A stretch of 16,919 nucleotides of DNA from Burkholderiales bacterium (GTDB lineage Bacteria; Pseudomonadota; Gammaproteobacteria; Burkholderiales; SG8-41): positions 1 through 16,919 of the forward strand of contig SYEN01000480.1 in the NCBI GenBank assembly GCA_005800795.1. Reading direction: 5' to 3'. Shown piece by piece: positions 15,015-16,919 of this stretch. Both the position numbers and the translations under genes were made by a program. Position 1 is the stretch's first letter. Each line of letters starts with the position of its first letter. The notes below the pieces were generated by a model that saw only the letters and a list, made by a program, of their open reading frames with translations, was not told the origin of the DNA and did no database searches.

Positions 15015-15026
15015 TTTTATATTGGG

Positions 15027-15485
15027 TCACGCCGGCAGTGCAGCCGCCATGAGCTCGGGCGCGACGCCTTGCACCTCGGCGTTGGCGAAGTTGAGTTCGA
15101 TTTTTACGCCGTTCGGATCCAGCATGAACAACTGAAACAGACCCTGATCGTCAACCATGCGCAGGTGAAACTTCACACCGAGTTGTTGCAGCCGCTCCAT
15201 GGTGTCGCGCAAGCCGGTCGCGCGAAACGCGATGTGATCGACGACGCCCGAGCCGTGCGTCGCCTCGCTTTGTTGGCCGAGATAGGCCTTGCGATTTTCA
15301 CTGACGTTCTTGCCGCCGACGGTGAGATGCAGCACGTCGGTGTCGCCGATGTACAGCCACACCACCGGAAACTTGAAATCCGGGCTGGGGCCGACGCGCA
15401 TGCCCAGCGTGTTGACATACCAGTCGCGCGTGCCTTCGAGATCGGCGGTTTGAATGAGGAAATGTTCGAAGTGATGTAGGGGCAT
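15027..15485 (-). CDS. VOC-family (glyoxalase/extradiol dioxygenase-like) protein
   Basis: This is a 152-residue single VOC unit with two beta-alpha-beta-beta-beta modules. It has the pattern LHHFEHFLIQTADLEGTRDWYVNTLGMRV at the start, YIGDTDVLHLTVGG in the first half, VVDHIAFRATGLRDTMERLQQLGV, and FMLDPNGVKIELNF near the end. The likely metal ligands are the His of HFEHFLI, the His of VDHIAF and the Glu of KIELNF. The family includes glyoxalases, epimerases and ring-cleaving dioxygenases, so the reaction cannot be named. It starts 20 bases after the DUF1330 stop with a weak AGG and is probably co-transcribed. It is not closely similar to the decayed VOC gene at about 13900-14218. Confidence 0.9.
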   Translation of the reverse strand: MPLHHFEHFLIQTADLEGTRDWYVNTLGMRVGPSPDFKFPVVWLYIGDTDVLHLTVGGKNVSENRKAYLGQQSEATHGSGVVDHIAFRATGLRDTMERLQQLGVKFHLRMVDDQGLFQLFMLDPNGVKIELNFANAEVQGVAPELMAAALPA

Positions 15486-15505
15486 GTAGGCCTATCGCGC
15501 AAGAT

Positions 15506-15811
15506 TTACTTGGTGGCGTCGCCACCATCAAGAATGATCTGATCCACTTCGCCCGCACCCGGCGCGCGGCGGAATGCGGCAGCGGCCTGATATTCGGGCG
15601 ACTGGTTGCATTTTACCGCCTGCTCGAAAGTATCGAACTCGATCACAACGAAGCGGTGAAACTTCTCGGTGCCTTCCATGATCTGAAAGCGCCCGCCGCG
15701 CGCCATGACACGACCGCCATACTTTGCGATGATGCCCGGCACGAGGTCTGTGTATTTCTTGTATTCGACAGGGTTGTCGATTTTGCAGCGGGATATCCAG
15801 TAAGCAGCCAT
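15506..15811 (-). CDS. DUF1330 family small protein
   Basis: This 101-residue protein has a ferredoxin-like alpha/beta dimeric barrel pattern matching DUF1330: AAYWISRCKIDNPVEYKKYTDLV, then KYGGRVMARGG, RFVVIEFDTFEQAVKCNQSPEYQAA, and a terminal VDQIILDGG. Members are small cytoplasmic proteins of unknown function that often sit in catabolic operons. A strong Shine-Dalgarno (GGAG) lies nine bases before the ATG. The gene begins 15 bases after the TRAP permease stop, so the two are almost certainly co-transcribed. Confidence 0.9.
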   Translation of the reverse strand: MAAYWISRCKIDNPVEYKKYTDLVPGIIAKYGGRVMARGGRFQIMEGTEKFHRFVVIEFDTFEQAVKCNQSPEYQAAAAFRRAPGAGEVDQIILDGGDATK

Positions 15812-15826
15812 GCAATTTTCTCCAGA

Positions 15827-16919
15827 CTATTTTCCAGCGACGTTGCCCAGGCTTGGCAGCCACGTTGCGAGTTGCGGGAACGCAGCGATGACCACGATCA
15901 CGGCGAGCAGGCAAATCCAGTACGGAATACAACCCTTGAATATATCGCCAAGCGAGGCCTCCTGTGGCAAGGCCGCTTTGACCGTGAACACGAGTATGCC
16001 AAACGGCGGTGTCAGCAAACCGGTTTCGATGGCGAGGATGCCGAGGATGGCGAAGGCCAATGGATCCATGCCGAGGGCTACTGCTACAGGTGCGAAAACC
16101 GGCACCGTCAGCAGAATGATCGAGATTGAATCGATCAGCATGCCCAGCACAAACCAGATCAGCACCATCACCGCCAGTACTCCCCAAATGCCAAGGCCGG
16201 AAGTCAGGAAAAATTCCTTCGCCATGCCGGTGATGCCGGTCATCGACAGTACGCGCGAATAGAGTTGCGCGCAAAACAGCAGTATCAGCAGCGGCGCGGA
16301 AGTGCGGCCGACCGAGAGAATCACGTCGAACAATTCCTTCGGCTTCATGCGCTTCCACATCGCCAGCAGCAGCGCCAGTGCCGCGCCCACGCCCGCGCCC
16401 TCGGTGGGGGTGAAAAAGCCCAGCCAGATGCCACCCAGCGTGACACCCACCAGTAGAAATACGAGGCCGGTGCTGATCAGCAGTTCGCGGAATTCGGCGT
16501 CGGAGATTTCGACTTCGCTTTGCACCTGCGCGAGTTTCGTACCTGCGCCCACCAGTTCTGGCTTCAGGGAAGCCGCGCCGATGATGTAGGCACAATAGAA
16601 AAACACCAATATGAAGCCGGGAATAATACCGGCGATAAAGATTTTGCCGATGGCCTGTTCGGTCAATACGCCCCAAACGATCATCAACACGCTGGGTGGA
16701 ATCAGCATGCCCAGACACGCGCTGCCCGCAATGCAGCCCAACGCGAACTTGCGGTCGTAGCCGTAACGTTTCATTTCTGGGTAGGCGATGCGTGAGAACG
16801 CTGCCGCTGCCGCGATGGATACGCCGGTGACGAAGGCGAACACCGCGTTCGCGAGTACCGTTGCGATGCCGAGCCGGCCCGGAATTTTTTTCGTCAAACG
16901 ATTGGTCAACGCGAACAGA
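15827..16919 (-). CDS. TRAP transporter large permease (DctM), N-terminus beyond window
   Basis: This is the large integral membrane subunit of a tripartite ATP-independent periplasmic (TRAP) transporter, which drives Na+- or H+-coupled uptake of an organic acid. About 363 residues are present and roughly 70-80 N-terminal residues are missing; the frame is open to the window edge, so no start is given. Family features are IPGRLGIATVLANAVFAFVTGVSIAAAAAFSRIAYPEM near the visible start, GCIAGSACLGMLIPPS, GGIWLGFFTPTEGAGVGA (the DctM signature) and GLLTPPFGILVF. About ten to eleven membrane helices can be seen. The small permease (DctQ) and receptor (DctP) genes, if present, lie beyond the right edge. 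It heads the visible part of the operon with DUF1330, VOC and SDR genes. Confidence 0.95.
   Translation of the reverse strand, partial: LFALTNRLTKKIPGRLGIATVLANAVFAFVTGVSIAAAAAFSRIAYPEMKRYGYDRKFALGCIAGSACLGMLIPPSVLMIVWGVLTEQAIGKIFIAGIIPGFILVFFYCAYIIGAASLKPELVGAGTKLAQVQSEVEISDAEFRELLISTGLVFLLVGVTLGGIWLGFFTPTEGAGVGAALALLLAMWKRMKPKELFDVILSVGRTSAPLLILLFCAQLYSRVLSMTGITGMAKEFFLTSGLGIWGVLAVMVLIWFVLGMLIDSISIILLTVPVFAPVAVALGMDPLAFAILGILAIETGLLTPPFGILVFTVKAALPQEASLGDIFKGCIPYWICLLAVIVVIAAFPQLATWLPSLGNVAGK

Overview
The window reads as a high-GC Gram-negative chromosome segment, most likely from a betaproteobacterium of the Burkholderiales type. The reasons are a type II secretion (T2SS) operon, a Bug/TctC-type solute receptor, a CaiB/BaiF CoA-transferase, and dispersed hairpin repeats of the kind common in that group. 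No ribosomal RNA, tRNA, CRISPR array, transposase or phage gene was seen. Both window edges cut through genes (gspE on the left, a TRAP large permease on the right).

Layout. (1) Positions 1-5691, minus strand: a tightly packed T2SS operon transcribed gspL-gspM-gspN-gspD-gspE, with overlaps or gaps of at most 16 bases. (2) 5692-6258: a 567-base gap holding the gspL upstream region, a possible 49-codon ORF, a TTTAAG-CTTAAA palindrome and an AT-rich repeat. (3) 6259-8562, minus strand: a three-gene operon of a membrane-anchored endonuclease/exonuclease/phosphatase-like protein, a beta-hydroxyacid dehydrogenase interrupted by one in-frame amber codon, and a small cupin. (4) 8563-8954: a second gap with another AT-rich repeat. 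(5) 8955-9938, minus strand: a Bug/TctC periplasmic receptor with a perfect palindrome over its ribosome binding site. Diverging from it at 10242-12401, plus strand, are two adjacent ketopantoate-reductase-like paralogues, followed by a class III CoA-transferase at 12601-13746. (6) About 13900-14218: a 5'-truncated, frameshifted glyoxalase/VOC relic. (7) 14229-16919, minus strand: TRAP DctM permease, DUF1330 protein, VOC protein and SDR dehydrogenase, probably one operon.

The right two thirds look like an accessory catabolic island for an organic or aromatic acid: two uptake systems (Bug receptor, TRAP permease), CoA activation (CaiB/BaiF), several NAD(P) oxidoreductases (SDR, two PanE-like, HIBDH-like), and small cupin/VOC/DUF1330 proteins that often accompany ring-cleavage or decarboxylation chemistry. 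The substrate cannot be read from the sequence.

The most unusual signal is an AT-rich motif of about 22 bases (core AAAACAAATACTTA) found four times, always between genes and mostly at borders of gene blocks, with a fifth degenerate copy upstream of gspL. It is unlike the GC-rich background and I cannot assign it to a known element. Other points of note are the single amber codon in the dehydrogenase gene and a run of nine C residues in the coding strand of gspD.
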